The notes: generated by a model not told the origin, from the sequence alone. A stretch of 43,647 nt of DNA from an uncultured Bacteroidales bacterium (GCA_947311115.1 CAMZKE010000084.1:1-43647), one strand, 5' to 3'; numbered from the stretch's first letter, positions 8,729 through 18,444 are shown. Numbers and translations: made by a program.

Positions 8729-9673
8729 ATGAGTAAATTTATTAAATTAATAAGACTACCAAATTTAGCAATTATTGCACTTGTAATGTATGCAATGCGT
8801 TATGGTGTTATTTATCCTTTTTTACAATTAAACGGTTTTGAATTACAGTTTAGTGAAATTTTATTTTTTGGCTTAGTATTTTCCACAATACTTATTGCCG
8901 CAGGCGGATATGCTATAAACGACTACGAAGACCGAAAGATTGATGCAAAAAACAATCCTGATAAAGTTACTGAAGAAAATCAAATTTGCTCAAGAAAAAT
9001 GATGAAAGCATATAACTACCTAACTATTGGCGGATTAACAATAGGCGGGCTTGTTTCTTATTTTTCCGGACATTTTATGTTTACCACAATTTTTGTATTA
9101 GTGGCAGGATTGCTTTGGTTTTATTCATCAACATACAAAATGATGCCATTTTTGGGTAATTTAATTATTGCTTTATTAGCAGGTGTAGTTCCTATTTTAG
9201 TGGCTCTATTTGAAATACCACAATTAACCGAAAAATATAGAGAAACTCTAATTAATAACAAAATTGACTTTATGCCATTGTTTTATTTTGTTCTTGCTTT
9301 TGGGGTGTTTTCTTTTCTTTCTACAATAATTAGAGAAATTGTTAAAGATATTGAAGATTTAGAAGGTGATAAAACTTATAAAAAAAATACTATACCTGTT
9401 GCATTAGGTATTTTACCTGCAAAAATTATTGCAGTATTTTTTACAATTATCACAATTGCAAGTTTAATCTATTCTCAAATACATTTTAGCTTAGGCAAGC
9501 TATCACTTTGGTATATTTTGCTCGGTTTGGTTTTTCCTTTTTCGTTTATTGCTATTAAATTAATTATTGATAAAACTCCCGAACAATTTCGTATAACAAG
9601 TACTATTCTTAAAGTTATTATGATTATTGGTACAGCATATTCTTTGGTGTTATTTTACTCATTTACACATTAA
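8729..9673 (+). CDS. UbiA-family prenyltransferase (GGGP geranylgeranyltransferase-like)
   Basis: 314-residue integral membrane prenyltransferase with 8-9 hydrophobic helices. The first Asp-rich motif is N64-D-Y-E-D68-R-K-I-D72, and the second is around residues 205-213 (V-K-D-I-E-D-L-E-G-D), preceded by I-I-R-E. These bind the prenyl diphosphate through Mg2+. The R-E-x-x-K-D-I-E-D-x-E-G-D form is shared by archaeal digeranylgeranylglyceryl-phosphate synthases and the Bacteroidota homologues usually annotated as geranylgeranylglycerol-phosphate geranylgeranyltransferase. The true acceptor in Bacteroidota is not firmly established; quinone or haem prenylation is a less likely alternative given the motif. 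The FAD oxidoreductase frame begins immediately behind its stop codon. Confidence 0.85.
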   Translation: MSKFIKLIRLPNLAIIALVMYAMRYGVIYPFLQLNGFELQFSEILFFGLVFSTILIAAGGYAINDYEDRKIDAKNNPDKVTEENQICSRKMMKAYNYLTIGGLTIGGLVSYFSGHFMFTTIFVLVAGLLWFYSSTYKMMPFLGNLIIALLAGVVPILVALFEIPQLTEKYRETLINNKIDFMPLFYFVLAFGVFSFLSTIIREIVKDIEDLEGDKTYKKNTIPVALGILPAKIIAVFFTIITIASLIYSQIHFSLGKLSLWYILLGLVFPFSFIAIKLIIDKTPEQFRITSTILKVIMIIGTAYSLVLFYSFTH

Positions 9674-9679
9674 AATATT

Positions 9680-11340
9680 TTGAAAAAAAATACGATGTAA
9701 TAATTATAGGTGCAGGAATTAGCGGATTAACTAACGCAGCATTATTAAGTAAAGCAGGGCTAAAATGCTGTGTTATTGAAAAAGAGCCTAATATTGGTGG
9801 CTATTTACAAGGGTTTAAACGAAAAGATTTTATTTTTGATTCTGCAATACACTGGCTAAATCAATGTGGCGAAAACGGAATGGTTACAAAAATTTGGAAA
9901 CTTATAGGTAATGATTATCCAAAAACTATTTCAATGCCAAATATTCATAGATTTAAAAGTTCGCAACTTGATTATACATTAACAAACAAGCCTGATAAAC
10001 TAAAAGAGCAATTAATAAAAGATTTTCCTCACGAGAAAAAAGGAATAGATAAGCTTTTTAAGCTTGCAAAAAAACTAGGCAAAACAAGTACAAAGTTTAA
10101 AGATATGATTCGTACTACCGAAAGTATGAATTTAACAGAAAAAATTTTTCACGGATTAAAAGTTTTTAAAACAATTCTCCCGATGATACCTTATGCTATG
10201 TATAGTGGCGATAAAGGCGTAACAAAAGGCTTAAACAAATATTTTTTTAAAGATAAAAAATTACATAAATTATATTCCTCTGAAAAAGATTTACTTTCTT
10301 GTATATTTCCAATAGCATGGGCTTATATTGACGACTACCAAATGCCTATAAAAGGTGGTGGGCAGACTTATCCGGCTTGGTTAAAACATATTACCGAATA
10401 TTTTAACAACAATATTATTACTAAAGCAAAAGTTAAAAAAATTATTTTTGATAAAAATAAAACTGTTAACGGTGTAGTTTACGAAAAAAAAGGAGAAACC
10501 CATTCTATTAAAGCAAAGTATGTAGTTGCAGCTTGCGATGTTGATACACTTTACAGAAAAATGTTACCCAATAACATTGTTTCCGAAAAATTATTGCAAA
10601 ATTTAGATGATGCAGATTTATATTATTCGGGCGTAACAGCATCAATTGCAATTAATTGCCATGCTAAACAATTAGGTATTACTGATGAATTAGTTTCGAT
10701 AACAAGAGATGATATTGGCAGAAACGAACACGAAAGTGGCGACCCTTTAAAAAGTGCAATAAGTGTTATTTCGCCTAGCGAAAGAGATAATTCTCTTGCT
10801 CCAAAAGGAAACGGAACTATAAATATTTATATTCCGGCAAGTATTGAATATAATAACTATTGGCAAACCGATGGTTTAGAAAATGGCGAATATATTAGAG
10901 GCGAAGCGTATAAAAAACACAAAAAGGAATTTGCCCAAACTCTAATTAAAAGAGTTGAAAAAGAGCTAAATATAGACATACAAAGTCATATTTTATTTAT
11001 GGATGTTTCTACACCAATAACATATTATAGATATACAGCTAATAAAAACGGTTCTATTATGGGGGCTCGCCCCGGTAAAAAGAATATGCAACTTGGTGTG
11101 GCACATTACAAAACACCAATAAAAAATCTGTTTTTAAGCGGACATTGGGCAGAACTTGGCGGAGGTGTACCTATTGCAGTGCAATCAGCAATAAATTCCA
11201 CTCTTTTAGTTTTACAAAAAGAAAAGCCAAAACTGTTTAAGGTTTTGGCAAATTATGTTGATGGTAAAATAAGCATTAACGATGTGTATAAATCTAAACT
11301 TTTAAAAGAATATGATAATTCTTGGATTAGAAAACCATAA
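9680..11340 (+). CDS. FAD-dependent phytoene desaturase/RetSat-like oxidoreductase (frame break at A8)
   Basis: Amine-oxidase/phytoene-dehydrogenase-like flavoprotein of about 553 residues. In the frame of the long ORF the sequence Y-D-V-I-I-I-G-A-G-I-S-G-L (9691 onward) is the Rossmann FAD site, followed by V-I-E-K-E-P-N-I-G-G-Y-L-Q-G and D-S-A-I-H-W-L. No ATG, GTG or TTG exists in that frame between the upstream stop at 9610 and the internal ATG at 9880. A TTG at 9680 would give the ordinary start M-K-K-K-Y-D-V-I-I-I-G-A-G if the A tract at 9683-9690 had nine As instead of eight. I therefore annotate from 9680 as one gene with a homopolymer frame break; a start at 9880 would delete the FAD site. 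The C-terminus has the expected L-S-G-H-W-A-E-L-G-G-G-V-P motif. The family includes carotenoid desaturases, CrtISO and retinol saturases; next to UbiA, a prenyl-chain reductase role is possible. Confidence 0.8.
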
Positions 11341-11367
11341 TATGTTAAAAACAAAAAATAATTATTC

Positions 11368-14300
11368 TTATTTTACTATTAATTTTCTCGAAATTTTAGT
11401 TCCATCAATAAGTAAATTAATAAAATAAATCCCTTTACTAAGTTCCTGAGTTTTTAATACAACATTATTTGCATTTATTGAGTATTCTACATTAACAGCT
11501 CTTCCATACATATCTAATATCTTAAAAACTACATCCTCAATATTATTACTAAAATCAATATTTACTGAATTAGTATTTTCAACAGGATTAGGATACATAA
11601 TAATGCCTAAATTATCTGTTTCCGTTTCAAAATTCACAGATTTAATTTCTGAATATTTGAAAGTAGCATCAAAATCGGTTTGCTTAATTCTGTAATACGA
11701 TGTTCCTGAAAAAGGAGATAAATCTGGATAATAGTAATCTTTTATTTCATTACTATTACCTGCTCCTGAAATTGTTGCAACCTCTTCGAAATTTACACCA
11801 TCAATTGATCGTTCTATTGTAAAATAATCGTTATTTATTTCGCTAGATGTTTCCCAATTTACATCTACAATATTATTATTTACTTTCGCATTAAAACTAA
11901 GCATCTCAACTGGTAATGGGTTTATAGCATCGGTTGTAGAGATTGTAAAAGGACTAAAATTTGACACATTACTAACCATTATTGAACCATCAGCCACTGT
12001 ACTACCACCAACTATACTTCCTCCGAAATCCTCCCATATAGGCGTAGCTGAATTCCAATGGGCCACTCTTAACGCAGTCATATCAACTACACCACCTGTA
12101 CGTGGATCTTTCCACGAAAGAGTTACATCTACATTAGACAGTCCATTAACTCTATCTAAATGCCAATACTCTACTCTGCTTACGTGGTCTAAACTTGGAG
12201 CAATTAATGTTGTATCGCCAACTTCATTAGGGCCGCGTAAAACATATTGTGCCATAAATGCATCAGTTGCATTTGATGGTGCTGAAATAGATACAGGTGC
12301 ATAATAAGTGCTACCTCCTTTATCATCTCCAATAGGAAATACATAGGGATTCCTACCTACTTTTTTTATATAACCATCAACATAAGAATTATCGTTAGCC
12401 CCAGGAGTAGTAGCATTGTTTGCAATAATAAATAACGAATCAGTATTTGCACTAACAATTCCATCGGTAAATGTACACGAACGACCTGATATTATATTTG
12501 TTTCGCCCTCCATTGATAATTGAGGAACGGTTCCCCAAGTATTGTTTATTACTACGTATTGGTAATTAAAAGCATCGGTTCCGCTTCCTGCATTTTCAGC
12601 TATTTTTTGTTGACCATAAGTACCATCACCATTATAATGAACAGTAGATGTATTTTGACAATCTAACACACCATATCTATTCGGTACAGCATTTCTTAAA
12701 AAGCTACCTCCTATATACAAATTACTAGCCCATAAAGTTTTTATAATAATTCTTTTTTGCGAAATTGCATTTGTTAAATCTATATTACCTCTAACATTTA
12801 GCACAGCATTGTTATCGTTTAAGGTTACTGTTACTTTTCTATCGTTATTAGAATTTTTAAGTATAAAATGCTTATAGATATTAATACGAGCTGCATCATC
12901 AATTAACACGGTGCCATCACTCCAATTACCATTGTTTTGTTTATCAAAAATTAAACTACCATAAACATTAACAGTAGAATTATTATACAATCTTAATTGA
13001 AGATGGTCTAAAGAGTTGTGTCTGATATCAAAATTATCATTATACACACCATTATTTGTTCCTATATTTAATACTGCACTATTTTCTAACTGTATTTTTG
13101 TTAAATTGGTAACAGCCCCACTAGTATTATACATTCTAAACCGTCCTTCACTTGTAAAAGTGCTATTATCAACCAAAGTTAATAAAAAATCAGCCCAATC
13201 TGTAGCATTTGAAAATCCCAAACGTGTTTCACCTTTAACATTAATTGCGGAATTATTATATAAATTAAAATTAAAATTAGCTCCTCCTGTTTTGGTTATA
13301 GATAAATTATCAATAATATTAATTGTGCTATTGTTATGGAGATTTATATTTAAACTACTCCAAGTGTTAGCGAAACCGGTTATATCACATTCTAAAGAGC
13401 CTCCAATATTTATATCAGCATCATCATTACATTCGATTTTATAACTGCCAGTTTGACTTGCTTGAAAATCGAAACCTCCTCCTACATTCATTTGCACATC
13501 TGAACCAGAACCATTATTATTTGAGTTTAAATTTAATACAAATTCACCTTTAGAGTCATGAACAATCTTCATATATCCATTAATATTTATTTGTGCATTT
13601 CTATCGTAAATAAAATTTGAAGCTGAAATGTAATTTCCTAAGTTTTCAAAAGAAAAATTACCACCTACTGTAAAATTAGCTTCTTGATCTACCACAAAAT
13701 TAGAATTAACCCAATCTTGACTTGCACTATAGCTAATATCAAAATCACCGCCTGTATTAAATGCTGTACTTATAACTGCTGCACTACTTGTGCTCTGATT
13801 TAGGTACAAATAAAGGTTTCCTGCATTTACTTGAGATAAATATGTATATCCTGCAACATTAATTTGCGCTAAATTTTCTAATTGAATATATGTACTTACA
13901 AGCTTGTTAGGATTTACTGAAAAAGTAAAATTACCATCAACATCTATTTTAGAACTATTTAGTAACAAAAGCTTATCAACCTGCCAATCGCCATCGTGAC
14001 CTGTATCATTAATAATGAAGTTCTGCCCAATATCAAAACCAGAACCATAATTTAATCTTATATCCAAATTATCACCATCATCTTTAGTAATTGTCATATT
14101 ACCATCAACACGAAGTTGAGCATCTGTTGTTGTTCCGTTAGAGTTTTCATTTAAAAATAGCTGAAAATGTTCGTTTCCCGATTGATTAATAGTTAAATTA
14201 CCAAATGTAATAAATTTTGCATTTCTATCAAATTGTATATCTAATTTATTTCCATTTAACATAGAAATTGTTGAACTTTTAGCCAAATTACCATCGTCAA

Positions 14301-15813
14301 CTCCAACATAAATTGCGGCATCTTGATCCATATCTAATATTAAATTATTGCTATTTGGATCATTTTGAACAAACGAAAAATTACCGTCAATATCTAAAAC
14401 AGCATTCTGTTCCATTTGCATTTCAGAATGATACCATCCTCCATCAAAGCCGGTGGTTGAGATTAGAAAATCGCCACCAATATCTATATTTGCATCGTTT
14501 TTTGCATATAATCTAAAAGCATCTCCATCTGTTTTATTTATTCTAAATCTACCATCAACTTGTAAGAGAGCATCTGTAGTGCTTCCATTAGAGTTTTGGT
14601 TTAAGTATATATTCATAATTCCATCTCCAGATTGCAAAAAACGAGCTTCGCCATATACAATAAAATTAGCATCTCTATCAAGTTCAAAATCAAATTTATC
14701 TCCATCCGACAAAGTAATTCCACAATCTTCTGTCATCAATCCATTATTCTGTCCAACTTCTATTTTTGCATCATTGTCTAAATCAAAAATTATATCGCAC
14801 GAACTTCTTACTGTTTCGTTCATATCAATTTCCACAGAACCATTTATATCAATTAATGAATTATGATACATTTCAAAATTTATATCGCTATTGTTAACTC
14901 TTGCTCCGTCCCAATCAATTGTAAAATTTCCATCTACAATCATCTGGGCTTCCCGTGCCATAAAAATATTTATATCTTCTCCAGAATTATGATCTATATA
15001 AAAATCACGACCTACATGAAAATGATTTGTACCTGCAGTTTGTTCCAAATCAAGATGTAAATCTTCACCACCATCACAGTAGGCTATAAAGCCACCTCTT
15101 ATATCTATTGAGGAACTGCCTGTCATTGCAAACTCAAAATCCTTACCACCATTTTCGTCTAAAATAAAATCGCCAGAAATTCTCCATTGAGAGCTACCAG
15201 ACATATCTATATTTATTTGCCCACCTAGGTCTTTTCTAAATAATACATTTGTGCATGTAAACGATGCTGCATTTGTCATAAAAACATCATCGTAAGTTTC
15301 GTTAGTGCTTGCTCTGTAATAATTGTAATGAAAATCTCCATCTACAGAAACGCTGCCACCATTAATATACAACTCTAAATGCTTATTTCTTGTATAATTT
15401 GCGGCTCTCTCAAAATCTAAATCGCCACCAATATCTAATGTTCCATAAACATATAAATATATATTTTTATTTCTGTTATTTGGTGAAATTACAGTAACAT
15501 TATTACTTACGGTTAAAGTAGCTCCGTTATCTACTCTTAAATACGCATGGTCGTTTCTTGCATCTGCTTTTATTGTTAGCGAATTACAAGCACTGACAAC
15601 AAAACCTAATGCAGTTACTGTTACATTGTATCCGTCTATTATTACATCATCCGAAGCTCCAGGTAGAGTTAACATTGGATGTCCTCCTCCATCGACCCAT
15701 GTTGATAAAGTTTGCCAGTTACCATCTGCACCTGCATGGTATTCTGCAGACAAAGAAATATTTGAAATAAAAAGAAGTAACGATAATAACAATAATGCTG
15801 AAATATTTTTCAT
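11368..15813 (-). CDS. Very large repetitive T9SS-secreted surface protein
   Basis: 1481 residues with a signal peptide (1-22, ending S-L-S-A). From about residue 30 to 1120 the protein is a dense array of short strand-turn repeats built on patterns such as L-D-I-D-G-N-F-x-I, I-N-V-x-G and N-N-S-x-I-x-I. They are rich in Asn, Asp and Gly and consistent with a right-handed parallel beta-helix or beta-solenoid. Within it, two long units (about residues 343-494 and 495-646) are near-duplicates with a period of ~152 residues. A fibronectin-like region (about 1300-1390, L-P-V-E-M-L-S-F-N-A) precedes the C-terminal T9SS type A sorting domain (about 1405-1481: Y-P-N-P-V-E-N near its start, G-I-Y-F-I-N-L, ending R-K-L-I-V-K). 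It should be exported through the outer membrane and anchored or released as an adhesin-like or matrix protein. No catalytic motif was seen. Confidence 0.88.
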   Translation of the reverse strand: MKNISALLLLSLLLFISNISLSAEYHAGADGNWQTLSTWVDGGGHPMLTLPGASDDVIIDGYNVTVTALGFVVSACNSLTIKADARNDHAYLRVDNGATLTVSNNVTVISPNNRNKNIYLYVYGTLDIGGDLDFERAANYTRNKHLELYINGGSVSVDGDFHYNYYRASTNETYDDVFMTNAASFTCTNVLFRKDLGGQINIDMSGSSQWRISGDFILDENGGKDFEFAMTGSSSIDIRGGFIAYCDGGEDLHLDLEQTAGTNHFHVGRDFYIDHNSGEDINIFMAREAQMIVDGNFTIDWDGARVNNSDINFEMYHNSLIDINGSVEIDMNETVRSSCDIIFDLDNDAKIEVGQNNGLMTEDCGITLSDGDKFDFELDRDANFIVYGEARFLQSGDGIMNIYLNQNSNGSTTDALLQVDGRFRINKTDGDAFRLYAKNDANIDIGGDFLISTTGFDGGWYHSEMQMEQNAVLDIDGNFSFVQNDPNSNNLILDMDQDAAIYVGVDDGNLAKSSTISMLNGNKLDIQFDRNAKFITFGNLTINQSGNEHFQLFLNENSNGTTTDAQLRVDGNMTITKDDGDNLDIRLNYGSGFDIGQNFIINDTGHDGDWQVDKLLLLNSSKIDVDGNFTFSVNPNKLVSTYIQLENLAQINVAGYTYLSQVNAGNLYLYLNQSTSSAAVISTAFNTGGDFDISYSASQDWVNSNFVVDQEANFTVGGNFSFENLGNYISASNFIYDRNAQININGYMKIVHDSKGEFVLNLNSNNNGSGSDVQMNVGGGFDFQASQTGSYKIECNDDADINIGGSLECDITGFANTWSSLNINLHNNSTINIIDNLSITKTGGANFNFNLYNNSAINVKGETRLGFSNATDWADFLLTLVDNSTFTSEGRFRMYNTSGAVTNLTKIQLENSAVLNIGTNNGVYNDNFDIRHNSLDHLQLRLYNNSTVNVYGSLIFDKQNNGNWSDGTVLIDDAARINIYKHFILKNSNNDRKVTVTLNDNNAVLNVRGNIDLTNAISQKRIIIKTLWASNLYIGGSFLRNAVPNRYGVLDCQNTSTVHYNGDGTYGQQKIAENAGSGTDAFNYQYVVINNTWGTVPQLSMEGETNIISGRSCTFTDGIVSANTDSLFIIANNATTPGANDNSYVDGYIKKVGRNPYVFPIGDDKGGSTYYAPVSISAPSNATDAFMAQYVLRGPNEVGDTTLIAPSLDHVSRVEYWHLDRVNGLSNVDVTLSWKDPRTGGVVDMTALRVAHWNSATPIWEDFGGSIVGGSTVADGSIMVSNVSNFSPFTISTTDAINPLPVEMLSFNAKVNNNIVDVNWETSSEINNDYFTIERSIDGVNFEEVATISGAGNSNEIKDYYYPDLSPFSGTSYYRIKQTDFDATFKYSEIKSVNFETETDNLGIIMYPNPVENTNSVNIDFSNNIEDVVFKILDMYGRAVNVEYSINANNVVLKTQELSKGIYFINLLIDGTKISRKLIVK
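13875..14790 (-). repeat. Internal ~456-bp tandem duplication in the T9SS solenoid gene
   Basis: Two consecutive segments of about 152 codons encode near-parallel series. Both contain D-x-D-x-D-A-x-I-x-V-G, then a G-x-K-x-D-x-x-x-D-R-x-A-x-F-I segment, then N-x-N-S-N-G-(S/T)-T-T-D-A, then G-x-D-G-(G/D)-W. Boundaries are approximate because the short repeats blur the edges. Confidence 0.7.
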
Positions 15814-16009
15814 ACTATATGATTTAGTTGTTGTATTTATTAAATAGTAGTAAATTTAAAGTATAAATATAATAATAAAAACTATTATTTAAGTAATAAT
15901 TTACATGAATTATTATTATTATTTGACACGACAGAATCGAGTCTCTATTAACGCTTTAAATACAATTATTAGAACACAAAAATATTACACAAAAAAAAAG
16001 ATAATACTT
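15814..16009. promoter_or_regulatory. Intergenic region upstream of the T9SS solenoid gene
   Basis: 196 bp of very AT-rich sequence between yifB and the T9SS gene, both minus strand. It must hold the promoter of the T9SS gene, but I see only a weak match to TAnnTTTG (minus-strand TATACTTTA near 15860) and no strong hairpin. Confidence 0.3.
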
Positions 16010-17554
16010 TTACCCAGCCCATCCTTCTTTATCTAAATTACGATACATTGCAGCTTCAGCAATATGCGTATATTCAATATTTTCGCTTTCATCTAAATCG
16101 GCTATAGTGCGCGATGTTTTTAAAATACGGTCGTAAGCACGAGCTGATAAGCCCATTTTTGTAGTAATTTGTTTCAATAATTCGCTACTATTTTTATCTA
16201 ATTTACAATACTTACGTATAAGTTTCGATGTCATTTGAGAGTTACTGTGCAGTCCTTCAATATCCTTATAACGCTCCTCTTGAATTAAACGTGCTTTTAT
16301 CACCCTTTCTCTTATATCTTCACTTTTTTCAACATCAACAGGTGTTTCGTTTGAGAGTTGCTCAATCGGAACAGGTATAACTTCTAAATGAATATCGATA
16401 CGGTCTAAAAGCGGTCCTGATATTTTATTCAAATATTTTTGCACCACTCCGGGCGAACACATACAATCTTTTTCAGGGTGGTTTAAATACCCGCAAGGAC
16501 AAGGATTCATTGATGCTACAAGCATAAAATTTGCAGGGTAATCAACACTCATTCTTGCTCGCGAAATTGTTACAACTCTATCTTCTAAAGGCTGACGCAT
16601 AACTTCAAGAACGGTACGTTTAAACTCAGGTAATTCATCTAAAAATAACACTCCGTTATGAGCAAGTGAGATTTCTCCGGGTTGTGGATTTGTACCACCA
16701 CCAACAAGTGCCACATCAGAAATAGTGTGGTGCGGACTACGAAATGGCCTAACAGTTATTAACGAAGTATCGCTATCAATATTACCAATTACCGAATGTA
16801 TTTTTGTAGTTTCTAATGACTCTCGCAAACTTAGCGGAGGCAATATTGTTGGAATACGCTTTGCTAACATTGTTTTTCCGGCTCCTGGAGGACCTATTAA
16901 AATAATATTATGACCTCCTGCTGCTGCAACTTCTAATGCACGCTTTACAGTTTCCTGTCCTTTTACATCAGCAAAATCGAAAGGGAAACTGTTTACATTC
17001 TTATAAAATTCTTCTCGTGTATCGACAATAGTTTTTTCTATTTCTTTGGCTTTATTAAAAAAGTCAATTACCTCTTTTATGCTCTCAACTCCGTAAATAT
17101 CTAAATTATCAACAACTGCAGCTTCGCGTGCATTTTGTTTGGGCAAAATAAAACCTTTAAAACCTTCTTCACGAGCTTTTATTGCTATAGGCAAAACTCC
17201 TTTTATTGGTTGCAAACTACCATCGAGCGAAAGCTCTCCCATAATAATATATCTATCAATTTCTGGAGCTTTTATTTGCTCAGATGCAGCCAAAATACCC
17301 ATTGCAATAGTTAAATCGTAAGCCGAGCCTTCTTTTTTAATATCGGCAGGAGCCATATTTATTACAATTTTTTTTCCTGGTATTTTATATTTATAACTCC
17401 TTAGAGCTGTATCAATACGTTGCTGGCTTTCTTTAACAGCATTATCGGGCAAACCTACAAGAAAAAATTTAGCACCGGCATCAACACTTACTTCTACAGT
17501 AATTGTTGTAGCATCTATTCCATAAACGGCACTACCAAAAGTTTTTATTAGCAT
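16010..17554 (-). CDS. YifB/ComM family AAA+ ATPase (Mg-chelatase-like)
   Basis: 514 residues, full family length. The N-terminal ~180 residues are the ChlI-like domain with the Lon-protease-like fold seen in ComM/YifB. The AAA+ core has Walker A G-P-P-G-A-G-K-T-M-L-A-K-R (about 220-232), Walker B G-V-L-F-L-D-E-L-P-E-F (about 302-312), and the Cys-rich loop C-P-C-G-Y-L-N-H-P-E-K-D-C-M-C-S-P. The C-terminal Mg-chelatase helical domain includes L-S-A-R-A-Y-D-R-I-L-K-T-S-R-T-I-A-D-L. ComM is a hexameric helicase promoting branch migration during natural transformation; the role of homologues in non-competent bacteria is less clear. It is divergent from clpP, with 131 bp between the two start codons. 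Confidence 0.93.
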   Translation of the reverse strand: MLIKTFGSAVYGIDATTITVEVSVDAGAKFFLVGLPDNAVKESQQRIDTALRSYKYKIPGKKIVINMAPADIKKEGSAYDLTIAMGILAASEQIKAPEIDRYIIMGELSLDGSLQPIKGVLPIAIKAREEGFKGFILPKQNAREAAVVDNLDIYGVESIKEVIDFFNKAKEIEKTIVDTREEFYKNVNSFPFDFADVKGQETVKRALEVAAAGGHNIILIGPPGAGKTMLAKRIPTILPPLSLRESLETTKIHSVIGNIDSDTSLITVRPFRSPHHTISDVALVGGGTNPQPGEISLAHNGVLFLDELPEFKRTVLEVMRQPLEDRVVTISRARMSVDYPANFMLVASMNPCPCGYLNHPEKDCMCSPGVVQKYLNKISGPLLDRIDIHLEVIPVPIEQLSNETPVDVEKSEDIRERVIKARLIQEERYKDIEGLHSNSQMTSKLIRKYCKLDKNSSELLKQITTKMGLSARAYDRILKTSRTIADLDESENIEYTHIAEAAMYRNLDKEGWAG

Positions 17555-17658
17555 TTATTGTAATTTTGTTGTTTGTTATAAAAGTATAGATTTTTTATGA
17601 GAAATCAACCAAAAAACAAAAAATGATAACTTGTTTTTTAATTGTGGATTCAAATATT

Positions 17659-17666
17659 TACCTTTG
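17659..17666 (+). promoter_or_regulatory. Probable -7 promoter element for clpP
   Basis: TACCTTTG matches TAnnTTTG, 19 bp before the clpP ATG, within CAAATATTTACCTTTG. This is nearly identical to the element before the UbiA gene. Confidence 0.55.
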
Positions 17667-17685
17667 AAAAAAATATAAGAAAATT

Positions 17686-18375
17686 ATGGTACCAAAAGAC
17701 GAATTCAGAAAATACGCTACTAAACACATGGGTATTAGTAGTTTAAATTTAGACAAATACGCATCAATATATGGCAATTGGGTTTCGCCAACAATTATTG
17801 AGGAACGCCAAATGAATGTTGCTTCAATGGACGTTTTTTCAAGATTAATGATGGATAGAATAATTTTTATGGGAGCTGCTATTGACGATTATGTAGCAAA
17901 TATAATTCAAGCACAATTATTATTCTTAGAGTCGGTTGATGCAAGTAGAGATATTAGTATTTACTTCAATTCTCCTGGCGGTTCTGTTCATGCAGGTTTG
18001 GGTATTTACGACACAATGCAATATATTAGTTCTGATGTTGCAACAATTTGTACAGGAATGGCAGCAAGTATGGCTGCAGTTTTACTTACTGCCGGAACAA
18101 AAGGAAAACGAACAGCATTACCTCACTCAAGAGTAATGATTCACCAACCAATGGGTGGTGCTCAAGGTCAAGCATCTGATATTGAAATAACTGCTCGTGA
18201 AATTAAGAAATTAAAAACCGAACTTTACGAGATTATTGCAAAACATTCAGGTAATTCTATCAAAAAAATTGAGAAAGACAGCGATAGAGATTATTGGATG
18301 ATTGCACAAGAAGCTAAAGATTATGGAATGATTGATGAGGTATTAACAAGAAACGCATCAAAAAAAGATAAATAA
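17686..18375 (+). CDS. clpP: ATP-dependent Clp protease proteolytic subunit
   Basis: 229 residues. ClpP forms the double-heptamer serine protease chamber that degrades substrates unfolded by ClpX. The catalytic triad is visible: Ser128 in G-M-A-A-S-M-A-A, His153 in V-M-I-H-Q-P-M-G-G, and Asp198 in I-E-K-D-S-D-R-D. Also seen are F-N-S-P-G-G-S-V at the oxyanion strand and [12 protein letters not shown]. The N-terminal extension before I-I-E-E-R is typical of Bacteroidota ClpP. It is followed after 69 bp by clpX, with a stable hairpin in the gap. No trigger-factor gene is upstream; the operon begins here from its own promoter. Confidence 0.96.
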   Translation: MVPKDEFRKYATKHMGISSLNLDKYASIYGNWVSPTIIEERQMNVASMDVFSRLMMDRIIFMGAAIDDYVANIIQAQLLFLESVDASRDISIYFNSPGGSVHAGLGIYDTMQYISSDVATICTGMAASMAAVLLTAGTKGKRTALPHSRVMIHQPMGGAQGQASDIEITAREIKKLKTELYEIIAKHSGNSIKKIEKDSDRDYWMIAQEAKDYGMIDEVLTRNASKKDK

Positions 18376-18395
18376 TATACAATAATATAATTTAG

Positions 18396-18427
18396 AAAGT
18401 GCCTTAAATATTTATTTATGGCACTTT
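18396..18427 (+). terminator. Stem-loop between clpP and clpX (attenuator or processing site)
   Basis: AAAGTGCC (18396-18403) is perfectly complementary to GGCACTTT (18420-18427). The 16-nt loop can pair six further A/T positions after one mismatch. A short T-rich stretch follows. As it stands between two co-oriented genes 69 bp apart, it would act as a leaky terminator or mRNA processing site setting the clpP:clpX ratio. Confidence 0.65.
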
Positions 18428-18444
18428 TATTATAAAATAAAGAA

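Noticed and set aside
13016..15060. Several open frames on the plus strand inside the T9SS solenoid gene
   Set aside because: They mirror the repetitive, stop-poor coding sequence on the minus strand and show no domain, signal or start context of their own.
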